From Anisus vortex (Eukaryota; Mollusca; Gastropoda; Planorbidae): a stretch of 64,000 nucleotides of DNA. The stretch spans positions 13,239,132 through 13,303,131 of the forward strand of contig OX421497.1 in NCBI GenBank assembly GCA_949126835.1, in the 5' to 3' direction. The notes under the pieces were generated by a model. The model did not search any database. It had not been told where the DNA came from and was given only the letters and a program-made list of their open reading frames with translations. Positions 34,302 to 46,506 of the stretch are shown in pieces; the first letter of the stretch is position 1; the number at the start of each line of letters is the position of its first letter. A program made the position numbers and the translations under genes.

Positions 34302-35324
34302 TTACCTTATTTTTGAAAATGAAAACATGGCAAGCATTACTTCCCTGTACTTAGTACTTCTTCGGTAATAAAATATTACAGGTACACTACAGCTGACTGT
34401 TTCAAACATTAGAGCGACACTGTAGCATAAAGAGGTCACGTCGAACAGCGTGCCGTCTATCTTCATTTCGGCCAAAAAGCCCACGGCCGTATTCAGGGCC
34501 GAGTATGGGATCAGACACACAATGTAGATGGCCGATAAGATGGTCAGAATAGATATGGCCTTGCGTTCCTTGTAAGGTATTTTAAAACTAGCTTGGCGGT
34601 CATCAGCATGGCAAACTTGTTGCCTCCACAATGACCTGGTCTTCAGTTTTATCACTAAGATTGTGGTGAAAACCGTCAGCATTATAATGGTGGTGTAAGG
34701 AAGAAACAATCCCGCAACTATGTAGTATATTTTGAAAAAGTTTGCCCTGTTTTCTCTAAAGTATACATGTAAAATGGTTTTGTTTAATGCCGGTAAATAC
34801 TTCCAGTCGACGTATAAATAACAATAAGGTAATACCAAGTACGCAAGTAAAATCACTGAGATCCCAGTGTTGACAATTACTGATACGTTTGCGTTGACGA
34901 ATCTCTTCACTTTCATAGGCAGGACCACACAGAGACATCTCTCGAAGGCTGCAAATGAAGTTATAAGCCCGCTGACCCGTCGAAAATACTCAGCTAAATA
35001 CACCACCAGGAGATGCATGTCGCTCTTCAGCATTACTAGGTCAGCTTCATTAGTCCATGGATTCACAACATTGATGTAAATCTGTTGAGTGACCAGGAAC
35101 CCCAGGTCGCTGATCGACAGGGCCATGAACGTTACATTGGCCCCGTCTTTATAGCCCTGTTTCTTGAAATTGATTATGTTCACAACGTTGCCTATAATTC
35201 CAACAAGTCCTACGATTTCAGAAAAACAGAGTGAATTAGAAGTAATAAAGATATTTAGTATCAGGGGGTCTATAGCACGCGCAGATTTTAATTGGAGAAC
35301 ATCTAATGAGTTTGAGTAATTCAT
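34302..35324 (-). CDS. Class-A GPCR, candidate chemoreceptor (GPCR 2)
   Basis: Intronless 340-residue receptor, the close paralogue of GPCR 1: 77 mismatches over 340 aligned positions by hand, no gaps. It keeps GN (45-46), SISDL (D73), ERC (128-130) and the long invariant loops GYKDGANVTF and NKTIL. Helix 7 reads SCSVPVIFYY, so the asparagine of GPCR 1 at position 311 is serine here. Divergence is highest in the N-terminus, the intracellular loop before helix 6 (236-250), helix 7 and the C-terminal tail. The shared orientation and the 19 kb of transposon-rich DNA between them suggest tandem duplication later spread by insertions. Ligand unknown. Confidence 0.88.
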   Translation of the reverse strand: MNYSNSLDVLQLKSARAIDPLILNIFITSNSLCFSEIVGLVGIIGNVVNIINFKKQGYKDGANVTFMALSISDLGFLVTQQIYINVVNPWTNEADLVMLKSDMHLLVVYLAEYFRRVSGLITSFAAFERCLCVVLPMKVKRFVNANVSVIVNTGISVILLAYLVLPYCYLYVDWKYLPALNKTILHVYFRENRANFFKIYYIVAGLFLPYTTIIMLTVFTTILVIKLKTRSLWRQQVCHADDRQASFKIPYKERKAISILTILSAIYIVCLIPYSALNTAVGFLAEMKIDGTLFDVTSLCYSVALMFETVSCSVPVIFYYRRSTKYREVMLAMFSFSKIR

Positions 35325-36639
35325 GTTTCTCTATTGAATGGCTAAAATAATCAAGAAATTAAGTATGATTGACTTATTCAATATCTTTGTAAGATTAATT
35401 CTGCAAATATTTCTCATATATATCAAAATTTTAAATTAAGGAACAAGCTAACAATAACTTTTTTTATATTGAAAGCGAAAGCTTACGTGAATGTAGATTA
35501 AGAAGTATTAGTGTTAAACAGAGTAATAATTTATAAATGTGCGTTTATTCCCTATAAAATTGACGACTGAAAAAAATCTTACAATATACCAATGAGTAGA
35601 CGTGTTAATTTTGTGTGTGTATGTTCTTATGTATGTATTATGTTCTGCGAGGCTGGCCTAAAAACAAGAGCGCAAATCTAATCGTCTTTCGAGACTATGG
35701 AGCCAATGATAATGATGATCTTTGGCGAGGTAATAAATTGTTTAAGTTGATCTCATCTAGAGTCTGAGTCATAACCCTGGTTTTATTTATTTTCTTTCAT
35801 TGTTTATAATCACATTCACTATAGTCTGGAAAGGTTTAAAGACTCACCAATTGACGCACACAATTATACATCATTAAAAGTCACAAATCAATAATTATGT
35901 ATTAAATACAAACTCGTGTCAATGAAATTGTAATGAATAAATGTTAAATAAAATTACAAGGTCTTCAAAGAAACTTGGCCAAAACATTTCTACTTTTATT
36001 TTGTCAAAAATTAAACGATCCACTAACATCAAATTATTTATGTCTGAACTAATAATATGTCACGCATACTTTGACTGGCATCTCATAGGAGATTGTGAGT
36101 CTATAATGATATGAAAATAAGCTAGTATTATGTTTATATGACGTGTTTCGCTTAGCAAATGACAAATTGGTAGTTATAGTTTAGAAGACTTTTCAAGACT
36201 ATAGGTTAGCCTATAAAGATCTACATTTTATTTCGTTAACACTTTCAATAGATTTTATATCTTGATCTTATATTAAAAAAATATATTTTATTATGTACAA
36301 TTTTACAAAAAATCTTAATAGAATACTGCTCTCAAATCCAAACAACATTTTTAATGTCTTTAAATCTCAGTCCGATACACACATTTTTCTTACCATAAAC
36401 ACTATTCTGATATGTACACAATATTCTATTATCTAGTTTATATTATATAGTCGATTCAGCGGAATTGATCTATATAGGCCTACTATTTTGATATGCTCAC
36501 CACCTTAAATTATCACTACAATATTTCTAAATTTACCCACTCTTTTAATATCAACACACTATTCTAATACTACTACAACATTCTGATATTTACAAACGAT
36601 ATTGAAATCTTAACAGTACTTTATAACTAGCTACACAGT
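35325..36639. other. Intergenic with a LINE 3'-end scrap
   Basis: Only a piece at about 35,645-35,725 (plus) is recognised: it matches the 3' end of the LINE remnant at 19.6 kb (shared phrase CGCAAATCTAATCGTCTTTC). The rest is AT-rich without ORFs. Confidence 0.55.
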
Positions 36640-36990
36640 ACACCGGTATCTTACTTACGACTGCTATACCTCTCGGGGCATAGGCCGACAACTAGAGGTC
36701 TCCAGCTACCACGGTCCTGAGTCCATCCAACTGTCCCCAAAAGTGAACCGTTCTCTTGACGTCATCACCCAGATCTCGGTGACAGCTGTTACAGGGTCGA
36801 CCTCTTTTCCTTTTCTTTTGCGTGTTTTCCATGACAGGAACTGTCTGGGGGGTGTTAGAAACCGGTTTACTAAGTGTGTGCCCCAACCATCTCCATCGTT
36901 TTTGCATGATTTCAAATCGGCTGTCTGTTGACTTGTGCGACTCCAGAGCTCATCGTTGTTGATGATATCCGCTCTCATATCAGCGGTATG
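36640..36990 (-). pseudogene. LINE ORF2 C-terminal remnant
   Basis: On the minus strand RRWRWLGHTLSKPVSNTPQT is followed by KKRKRGRPCNSCHRDL, DDVKRTVHFWGQLDGL and, in a shifted frame, VVGLCPERYSS. Same type of RT tail as at 30.0-30.7 kb, less broken; truncated at the 5' side. Confidence 0.83.
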
Positions 36991-38134
36991 AATAGCATCT
37001 GTCCTGTATTAGTTAGGCTCACAGTCTTGACTACTATGAAGTGAATGGCTATAAACGTGGTAGTCTCGTTGAGGGTTAAAGTTTACAATTGACCCTGTGT
37101 AAATGAATTACATTTAGAAACAGCCTTATTACCAATTAATATTAATGGGCAAATCAACTATGTAAATAGGAACAAGTAATGCACATTGTATGATTCCTTG
37201 TGAAACTCATCGGTAGAAAGATATTGGAGCGGATAAGGAGTTAATATCAATTAATGTTATCAAACTTTTTAAAAACATGTTTTGTTTGCTTTCAAAGTTT
37301 CTTTAATTGGGCATAAATTAATTTATTTCCTTTTTTTCCTCACATTTTGTTCTTGATTCAATGAATTCATTATTGTTCTAAATAATTGTATATATTATAT
37401 TCCAAATTGTATTATCTGCAGCGTTATATTTATAATTAATAAGAACGTGTTGGCAAAAATATGTGTAGAAAGTATATTTTTTAAACCATTTACAACTAAT
37501 CCTATGTTCTCCGACTTTTTAAATGAAACAAATAAATGTTATGAAATGTTAAGCCCATTTCTGCCCTCCTCTGGCTACGCTATAGCCAACATGTCCAGAA
37601 TCAGGCTCTTTCTAAAATTAAATACTTTACTCAAGGGCCCCCATACTAACTTGATCTTCCACAGAGAGTACTAAGACCAATACTTTCAATAAAAACAGAA
37701 GATATTATATGTTTGCCCTTTGTACCAAATAGAAATCAAAGTGCTATCAGAAGCCATCCCCTCGGATACTTTACATTGATACCATATTATATCAACATGA
37801 TGGGCGGCAAACGACCATAGGCCAGACCCAGGATGTGATAGATGGACTACGTGGAGGTGGAGCCGCCACAGCTTACGTTCCGATCATAAGAGAGAAAAAA
37901 AAAACATCTCTTACGTCTGAGTCCACAAATATCTATTTCCAAATTGAAGGTGTGGGAAACGACACTGTTACAATCGAGTAAATGAAAAGGTTCTTGCTTA
38001 ACATTATGTTCAGAATAATTATGTAGTCCAAATTAATAAGCCGTCAAGAAGGTTATTGTTTAACATTATGTTCAGAATAGTTATCTCGTCCAAATTAATT
38101 ACCTGTCAAGAAGGGTGGTTAAAAAGTTAAAATG
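36991..38134. other. Intergenic, nothing recognised
   Basis: A 75-codon ORF at 37,447-37,674 has no motif. Short direct repeats occur at 37,990-38,110 (phrase CATTATGTTCAGAATA twice). A moderately GC-rich stretch at 37,790-37,880 could not be assigned. Confidence 0.45.
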
Positions 38135-38142
38135 GCTTATGC

Positions 38143-38366
38143 CAGGGGTCAGCAACCTATGGTACGCGTGCCAGACTTGGCAGAGCGATTTTTAATGGCA
38201 CGTAAAAGATCCCCCCCCCCACACATCCAAACCAAAAAAAAGGCAGATTAAGTCTCTTCTACAGGAAATTGAGTGCTAGAGCCGGATGACTTTTAAGCTG
38301 ATGGCACGCTGAATGAATTATAAATCCTATTTGGGCACTCTATTATCAAAAGGTTGCCGACCCCTG
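38143..38366. mobile_element. hAT MITE, complete (224 bp)
   Basis: Ends CAGGGGTCAGCAACC and GGTTGCCGACCCCTG are inverted repeats with one mismatch. The 8-bp duplication GCTTATGC flanks it (38,135-38,142 and 38,367-38,374). The interior is non-coding with a poly-C run. Related partial copies are at 8771-8857 and about 49,609-49,690. Confidence 0.95.
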
Positions 38367-38878
38367 GCTTATGCGATTGCGTGATTCTCTTTGGTCGCCC
38401 GTGTCCTCAGCAAACCCAAAGCTATAGAACACACTGAACGTGACACTGGCCTGGAGGTTTACCAGTGATCACTGCAGAATTACTTCAACTACTAAAGTAT
38501 AAACAAGAAAAAAAACATTTGAAATATTTCTCCATAATACTAAAACTATACATATTAACATATAAGGATTTTTTTTGGGCTTAGCGTTCTTTATTGATAT
38601 ACACGGAATATCGAATAATTTTGTTATTAAATCAATAAAAAAAGGAACGCTTCAAATGTTTGAAAATATTTTTTATTATCAAAGGTTTAGGCCCTATTTT
38701 TTTACTCATAAAAATATAAGCCCTATGATTAAAACAAAACACAGTTTCTTTTCAAATCTGTATAGATTATATATTACATTCTTTATTCTGTTAAAAACAA
38801 CTTATTATTTGCTATATTTTCTTAGCACGTTGATCAAGTCTGCACGTTTGGCCACAACGACTCCATAGCTGGCATTTA

Positions 38879-41800
38879 TTACTTGCCAACTAAGAGCTTG
38901 GAGAAGTCGACGATGGATTGACCGTTCACCGTGAGGCCAAATACATTGCCTGTAAGGTCAGCCAGGGTGCCGTTGACTTTTTCCTCGTTGATGTACACTT
39001 TGAACCCCAGGTCTACGACGCCCTTTTCAGCGCTTGATTTCCAGGCATCCTCCAGGACTCTGGGAAGGCCTCCGGCAATTTGGTTGAGAGCGACGAAGAG
39101 ATTCTTGAAGAACGGCCCGGCTAGCTGTAATGTAGTTTCGTACAAAACGTTCCCACTTTGAGCTGCTCGTCTGCTGTACTTGTTTGTGTTGATGAAACCA
39201 GAGACGGCTCCTGGTTGAGAAAAAGAAAGAATTAATGAAGAATTTAAAATAATAAAAAAAAAACACACATCCGATTTAAGAATGCTTTGCAGCTTAATGC
39301 ACTTAATGTTGATATGAAATGGCCGCAGATCTATTTTTGTAACGGCAGCGCGTCGTGGTGCCATTACAAAAATCTTGGGTACGAATCCGGGTAAAACAGA
39401 ACCGGCCAGGTCTACATCTACTCAACTCAAGGGTATATGATATCCATTTGAAAAAATAAAGGCAATTGAATAGTGTGCAGGCCACGCAATCACTTTGTAC
39501 GTTGTGGCTATGTGAAAATGGCCCCGAATTTATTGGCTTATGGCTTAACATGGTCTGAAAGGGATACTTTACTTAGCGCAGTGATCTAGCAGAATAGTTT
39601 TAGACTCTGAGGTGTATGGTTTAAGTCGCGTAGGCCCTATGTGGATACAATCTTTGAGTTACTAGTCTCTATTGGAAAGCTGCCATCAGTTACATATATC
39701 CAAACGACTGCCTTAAAAACTGGTGGACAATCATACAAAACTACTCTATGTGCATAGATCTGTTTCAATGTATTATTTTCAGGAATGTATTCGAACTCCT
39801 TATGTGACATGAATCACCTTCAATATGGAGATGGACAAAGAATCGATTGTTTCATTCTACGTTTTTACTTTTCAAACGTGTCTCTGTGACTTGTCTCTCA
39901 GTTGAAATCATCACCGAGTCAACTGCTGGGCACTTATCTACAATATTTGCCAAATTCAGAGAACTAGGCAATATAGCAAAGTTCATAAGATTTCCAGAAA
40001 GTAAGAAACCTAAAGCTACGCATTCTATTATTGATTGATATAGAAGACTTTAAAGGAGCTGATTTAATTTTAGAGTAGCCCAATCAGGAAGTAGAAATTT
40101 ATTGATATTAGAGTTGATTTGGAAGACATTGAAACAAAGAGAATACCGATTATCAGGTTGTAGAACATAAAAACATAAATGACTTTGAATGCCATACCAG
40201 AAACATCTTCCTGTTTCAAAACTTTGCAAAAAGCATTACTTGTAATATTTTTATCAACATATGCTAGTTAATGTTTGTTCTCAGTGGTAAAGTTAGCCTG
40301 ACCAATAAAGCTCGTAGTTCTTGTAAATCTATAAAGACCACAAAACCCGGTCTAAAACCTTTGCCTTAAAAGATGCATCAGCAGAAGTCACAAACTGATT
40401 ATATATCAAACTTTGTAAAGTTCTTTGACGGACACATATTTTTTAAGGACATTTTCTTTACAAAGCGTCCATATCCTATCTGAAATTTTCTTTACAAGTT
40501 TACAGACGGATAATACATTATATCTGATGTCTTCTTTCGAAAAGGGCAAAGATTTTTTGTTCGATGTTGTTTTGAAACTGAATACATGTATTTGCCATTA
40601 ATGTGTTTCTAGTTCATTAGAAAAGTTCTAAATTTATATGGCACGCTAGCGAGTGTTTGTCATTAAAGAGATTCTGCTAGTTTGGCACGCTAGAGAGTGT
40701 TTGTCATTAAAGAGATTCTGCTAGTTTGGCACGCTAGAGAGTGTTTGTCATTAAAGAGATTCTGCTAGTTTGGCACGCTAGAGAGTGTTTGTCATTAAAG
40801 AGATTCTGCTAGTTTGGCACGCTAGAGAGTGTTTGTCAATAAAGAGATTCTGCTAGTTTGGCACGCTAGAGAGTGTTTGTCATTAAAGAGATTCTGCTAG
40901 TTTGGCACGCTAGAGAGTGTTTGTCATTAAAGAGATTCTGCTAGTTTGGCACGCTAGAGAGTGTTTGTCATTAAAGAGATTCTGCTAGTTTGGCACGCTA
41001 GAGAGTGTTTGTCATTGAAGAGATTCTGCTAGTTTGCCACGCTAGAGAGTGTTTGTCATTAAAGAGATTCTGCTAGTTTGGCACGCTAGAGAGTGTTTGT
41101 CATTAAAGAGATTCTGCTAGTTTGGCACGCTAGAGAGTGTTTGTCATTAAAGAGATTCTGCTAGTTTGGCACGCTAGAGAGTGTTTGTCATTAAAGAGAT
41201 TCTGCTAGTTTGGCACGCTAGAGAGTGTTTGTCATTAAAGAGATTCTGCTAGTTTGGCACTCTAGAGAGTGTTTGTCATTAAAGAGATTCTGCTAGTTTG
41301 GCACGCTAGAGAGTGTTTGTCATTAAAGAGATTCTGCTAGTTTGGCACGCTAGAGAGTGTTTGTCATTAAAGAGATTCTGCTAGTTTGGCACGCTAGAGA
41401 GTGTTTGTTATAAAGAGATTCTGCTAGTTTGGCACGCTAGAGAGTGTTTGTCAATAAAGAGATTCTGCTAGTTTGGCACGCTAGAGAGTGTTTGTTATTT
41501 ATAGATTCTGCTAGTTTGGCACGCTAGAGAGTGTTTGTCATTAATGAGATTCTGCTAGTTTGGCACGCTAGAGCGTGTTTGTTATAAAGAGATTCTGCTA
41601 GTTTGGCACGCTAGAGAGTGTTTGTTATAAAGAGATTCTGCTAGTTTGGCACGCTAGAGAGTGTTTGTCATTAAAGAGATTCTGCTAGTTTGGCACGCTA
41701 CAGAGTGTTTGTCATTAAAGAGATTCTGCTAGTTTGGCACGCTAGAGAGTGTTTATTATTAAAGAGATTCTGCTAGTTTGGCACGCTAGAGAGTGTTTGT

Positions 41801-44800
41801 CATTAAAGAGATTCTGCTAGTTTGGCACGCTAAGGGGTGTTTGTTATTATTGAGATTCTGCTAGTTTGGCACGCTAGAGAGTGTTTGTCATTAAAGAGAT
41901 TCTGCTAGTTTGGCACGCTAGAGAGTGTTTGTCATTAAAGAGATTCTGCTAGTTTGGCACGCTAGAGAGTGTTTGTCATTAAAGAGATTCTGCTAGTTTG
42001 GCACGCTAGAGAGTGTTTGTTATAAAGAGATTCTGCTAGTTTGGCACGCTAGAGAGTGTTTGTCAATAAAGAGATTCTGCTAGTTTGGCACGCTAGAGAG
42101 TGTTTGTTATTTATAGATTCTGCTAGTTTGGCACGCTAGAGAGTGTTTGTCATTAATGAGATTCTGCTAGTTTGGCACGCTAGAGCGTGTTTGTTATAAA
42201 GAGATTCTGCTAGTTTGGCACGCTAGAGAGTGTTTGTTATAAAGAGATTCTGCTAGTTTGGCACGCTAGAGAGTGTTTGTCATTAAAGAGATTCTGCTAG
42301 TTTGGCACGCTACAGAGTGTTTGTCATTAAAGAGATTCTGCTAGTTTGGCACGCTAGAGAGTGTTTATTATTAAAGAGATTCTGCTAGTTTGGCACGCTA
42401 GAGAGTGTTTGTCATTAAAGAGATTCTGCTAGTTTGGCACGCTAAGGGGTGTTTGTTATTATTGAGATTCTGCTAGTTTGGCACGCTAGAGAGTGTTTGT
42501 CATTAAAGAGATTCTGCTAGTTTGGCACGCTAGAGAGTGTTTGTCATTAAAGAGATTCTGCTAGTTTGGCACGCTAGAGAGTGTTTGTCATTAAAGAGAT
42601 TCTGCTAGTTTGGCACGCTAGAGAGTGTTTGTCATTAAAGAGATTCTGCTAGTTTGGCACGCAAGAGAGTGTTTGTCATTAAAGAGATTCTGCTAGTTTG
42701 GCACGCTAGAGACAGTGGCTGAGACACAAAGAGGTTGCCCGTGTCTGACTTAGTTTTATTATTATAATACGTTTATTTATATAAACTTACTTTTTTAGAA
42801 TATAATTATAGATTAGCGATCTTGATGCCACTAACTGGTGCTTACATTTCTGACCCCGCCCCACCCTCCCTCCAGACATATACGATCAAAAACTACGTAC
42901 CTGGCACCAATTCCAAACCTCCCAATTGATTAGAAGCAAGGCCCTTGCTGTACTGGTCCGCCATTCCCATAGGACCAAAAGCCGCAGCCCATATATTGTA
43001 CAACGCTCCAATAGCTCCCAGTTGATATTCACCAAGAGTCAGACAGACGTCCAGCGACCTTGATTGCCTGTCTTCGTTAACGTCTGCAAAGCAGAAGGGG
43101 AAAAGTTGATTAAGGTGTTCTTTAAAAAAATACGTACATGTTTAAGGCAGATCTTTACACCCGGGCTTGGTTTTTAAAGAACTCTATAATGTTATAGAAA
43201 TCATTTCTAGTCTACTTTTATAGGTCAGGGATTGTACTTTCATGCGTTAAATATTTTTACAAACAAAAGATAATATAGATATAGACCTAAAAGAATATGT
43301 ATTTCAAACATTTTGTTGATTATGATATTTTTTATTAGAAAATAAACATAAGCTATTCATTATGTTTCTGTATTGTTTGTTTAGTCTATGAAAGGTAACA
43401 TCTGTAGAAATAACATTAGTCAGATGTTTAATCATTAAAAGATATTATATTTATTATAAACAAAAAAAATTAAAAATTATAATTATTTCATGATTAAAAT
43501 GCGTTAGCAAGGTCGTTTAGGAAAAAACAATTAAATAAATTGGTATCCGTATGGCAGTTACCTCTAGCTCCTATAGGAAAGCTGCCCGTCAAGCCAGCCA
43601 GTAAGTTTACAATGCCAGGTAGAATCTGATTTAGAGCTGCAGTAGGTATAGAAAGGACTTTTTGAAGGAAGGGAAAGACTGTGGAGGCAAATTGGTTCTG
43701 GAAGAAGGCGAGAACCACTGTCAGGTCGTCAGGAAGGCCAAGCTGTGTTAGAAAAGGTTTGAAGGTCGCCAAGACAACTTCTAGAGGCTCGCTGCTCAGA
43801 TCACCGAGCCTTGAAACATCAGTCTTAAAGCAAAACTCCACTTTATCACTTCCAGCATCTGTTGAATAGAGTAAACATTTATACCGAGTTAAGTATGTGC
43901 ACATATTTTTACTATACACGTTATCAGTAATATTTAATCGTAGTATTGTCAATGCCATTGTATTTATAATTATTTATTTAGTTTTGCAACGTAAAACTTT
44001 TAGTTTTAACTAATGAAATGAGTTTATAACGCTTATCTTATCTGTTTCAGACGCCCCTTCTACAAAGAAGATTATTGCGTCCTACGATTATCCGTGGTTT
44101 AAGTCTTGTCTTGCATTTTGATTACTATTTTAAATGATTTTAAGTTGCTGGTTTTTCAACATTGCCCGGGCAACCAATGTCATGCCGAATGCCACCAGAA
44201 TAAATCATTAGACATCTAGCTAGTGGCGTTTAGTTATTTTATTTGTGTGACAATTTAAGCTCGTGTCTCTGCCAAAAAAATACATAACACTAAAAGAACT
44301 GTTTTTATGGATACAAATAACTGCTGCCTGTTGTGTGCTAATACTCATTCAAACTACAAAGTATTACGTAAATTAGCTAAAACTATGATCCAAGCCCAGC
44401 GGGCACACCACGTCGTTTCGGCAGGGAAAAAACTTTGTTCTACGTTGTTTTTTCATGGTTTCCACGTTTTCCCCCCGCTGATACGACGTGGTGTGTCCGC
44501 TGAGAGGCCCCAGGAATAGTTTTAGTGTCACTAGATCTTAGTTGAAACCAAAACTAAAAATTAGTTTAACTACACGAACAGCCCCAAAATATATGTATAT
44601 AATATATATATAGGATGACTAAGTGGCATTTCGGCATTTAAATGTGTTGCGTAAATTAGTCATAAATATCCAAGGCTCTTATGTCCATTGAAACCATTAT
44701 CAAGATAAACCTTAAACCGGAGAAAAGCTTTGAACGCAATGTTATCTCCTGTTGAACGCAATGTTATCTCCTGTTGAACGCAATGTTATCTCCTGTTGAA

Positions 44801-46506
44801 CGCAATGTTATCTCCTGTTGAACGCAATGTTATCTCCTGTTGAACGCAATGTTATCTCCTGTTGAACGCAATGTTATCTCCTGTTGAACGCAATGTTATC
44901 TCCTGTTGAACGCAATGTTATCTCCTGTTGAACGCAATGTTATCTCCTGTTGAACGCAATGTTATCTCCTGTTGAACGCAATGATATCTCCTGTTGAACG
45001 CAATGTTATCTCCTGTTGAACGCAATGTTATCTCCTGTTGAACGCAATGTTATCTCCTGTTGAGCGCAATGTTATCTCCTGTTGAGCGCAATGTTATCTC
45101 CTGTTGAACGCAATGTTATCTCCTGTTGAACGCAATGTTATCTCCTGTTGAACGCAATGTTATCTCATGTTGAACGCAATGTTATCTCCTGTTGAACGCA
45201 ATGTTATCTCCTGTTGAACGCAATGTTATCTCCTGTTTATAAGGAGCTTTCTTTTCATCATGAGCTAAGATCGCCACCTTTGATTTACTGAACATCCGAA
45301 GAAGTTCAATTAAAAGCAGATATTGTAAATCTTTAGTAACAATTAGATATACTCTAATGAAAGGAAATGTACTTACCTCTTCGTACTATAGAGAAAGAAA
45401 AAAAAAAAGCCGAATATATAATTTCATCAGTGACAATCAGTTAATCAATCAATCAATCTACCCATCTATTTATCTATTTGTCAATATAACATGTATGTAT
45501 AATATATATATATTATATATACATGTAATATATAGGCCATATAAATACATTTATTATATTGTTTATGTGTGTGTGTGCATGCGAGCGCGTGCGTGTGTAA
45601 CTGTCCTAAGATTTTACTTATTACATGTTATGAAATTAGATGAATAGAACATCCATGTTTTTATTGTATTGGACTTGAAACTAGTAATAAAATATTTTTC
45701 GTTTTTCATAATGTATTTTAATGTAGCCTTAGTGTATATCTTTTCTATTAAAATAATAATAATATTTGTATAGCGCTGCCAACAAATATGATGTAAGCTC
45801 AGAGCGCATTTAATATACAATTAAGAACACGAATATATACTCTAGGCAAAGAAATATAAAACTAAATGATGATTTAAAACTTTACAAACATAGGACAAAT
45901 CAAATAAATGACGCATTAACCGACCTAATATTTAAGTAAGACATTAGGGGTCTGAACCATGACAATGTTATCTAAGGTACATATTCAAACCATGAGTTTT
46001 AGGTTATTTGTTTAAAGTAACAGAGATCGTGTTCGTCTGAGTTGAACGGGAAGTAGATTCCACACCTTCGGACCGGATATTGAGAAGGCTCTAACTCTAA
46101 GGCCAACGGTCGTCAGTGAGAAAGGGGACACTTACAGAATCGAGGAGTCGGCAGAACTATGTGTCCTTTGCGGAACACATGGTTTAATTAGTTCCTTGAG
46201 AAAGGTAGGCATCTCATTGTTATAAAGGCACTGATGTCAAAGTAGCGCCACTGTATATTCATTTCTGGCTTTCATAGGGAGCCAATAAAGCCGACGCAGG
46301 AGAACTGTCACAGAATTGCACCTTGACTAGCGCATGAGTTATATAGCAGTTATAATGCTAGGAAGACTTTTCAATGGCTAGCTTCTATCAAACTTACTGC
46401 CAATGTTAGCTGTTCCGTCCTCTTTTATCTTCGTTTCCTCAAGGGGAACACACCAGGCTAAATTGACGATCGTAATCAAAATAAGCACTGTTATTTTTAA
46501 AGCCAT
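38879..46506 (-). CDS. Four-exon gene for a secreted protein of unknown family
   Basis: Assembled by splice sites. Exon 1 is 46,398-46,506 (ATG at 46,506, donor GTAAGT), exon 2 43,562-43,858, exon 3 42,901-43,083 (donor GTACGT) and exon 4 38,879-39,210 (stop TAA). Total 921 bases, 306 residues. Every junction is GT-AG, phase 1, and keeps the frame. Residues 1-20 (MALKITVLILITIVNLAWCV) form a signal peptide. The mature part has two cysteines (FCFKTD in exon 2, DVCLTLG in exon 3) and hydrophobic helical stretches. Exons 2 and 4 share a pattern PF(L/F)...ALNQI, and exons 2-4 each carry a short strand-like motif (VEFCFKTD, LDVCLTLG, VDLGFKVY), which suggests exon duplication. An acceptor (TTTCAG) directly precedes the ATG, so a 5'-UTR intron is likely. 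AATAAA overlaps the stop codon. Function unknown; the protein is not recognised. Confidence 0.8.
39335..39540 (+). mobile_element. SINE (tRNA-derived family), diverged copy in intron 3
   Basis: B-box-like GGTACGAATCC, then sequence resembling the family body (GTGTGCAGGCCACGCAATCAC, GTGGCTATGTGAAAATG). Substitutions are many and the 3' end is unclear. It lies in intron 3 just upstream of exon 4. Confidence 0.45.
39541..40637. other. Intron 3, non-repetitive part
   Basis: AT-rich intron sequence. A 63-codon ORF (39,847-40,038, plus) has no motif. A weak tRNA-like stretch at 39,575-39,645 was not accepted. Confidence 0.5.
40638..42714 (+). repeat. 44-bp minisatellite, about 47 units, in intron 3
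   Basis: Tandem units of 44 bp containing GTTTGGCACGCTAGAGAG, then TGTTTGTCATTAAAG, then AGATTCTGCTA, with shorter variants of 40-43 bp. A block of about 14 distinguishable variants (41,401-42,012) is repeated in the same order from 42,013, a higher-order period of 612 bp. No spacer structure, so not CRISPR. Confidence 0.97.
44730..45236 (+). repeat. 22-bp minisatellite, 23 units, in intron 1
   Basis: Consensus TTGAACGCAATGTTATCTCC plus TG, 23 units with very few substitutions (A to G in two units, T to A in one, C to A in one). Such homogeneity suggests recent expansion. It lies inside intron 1 of the secreted-protein gene. Confidence 0.97.
45237..46390. repeat. Rest of intron 1: dispersed repeat of unknown class
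   Basis: About 45,745-46,340 begins with GTATAGCGCTGCCAACAAAT, a phrase that recurs inverted at about 61,640 (GTTTGTTGGCAGCGCTATAC) near 61.6 kb. Such GCGCTATACAAAT ends are common in invertebrate repeats. No ORF. Runs of (AT) and (GT) lie at 45,500-45,600. Confidence 0.45.

Noticed and set aside
37447..37674. 75-codon ORF as a gene
   Set aside because: No motif, signal, splice support or homology that I recognise.
39575..39645. tRNA gene
   Set aside because: A weak A/B-box resemblance exists, but no cloverleaf could be drawn with proper acceptor pairing.
40638..42714. CRISPR-like array
   Set aside because: Units follow each other directly without unique spacers; the host is a eukaryote and the array is intronic.
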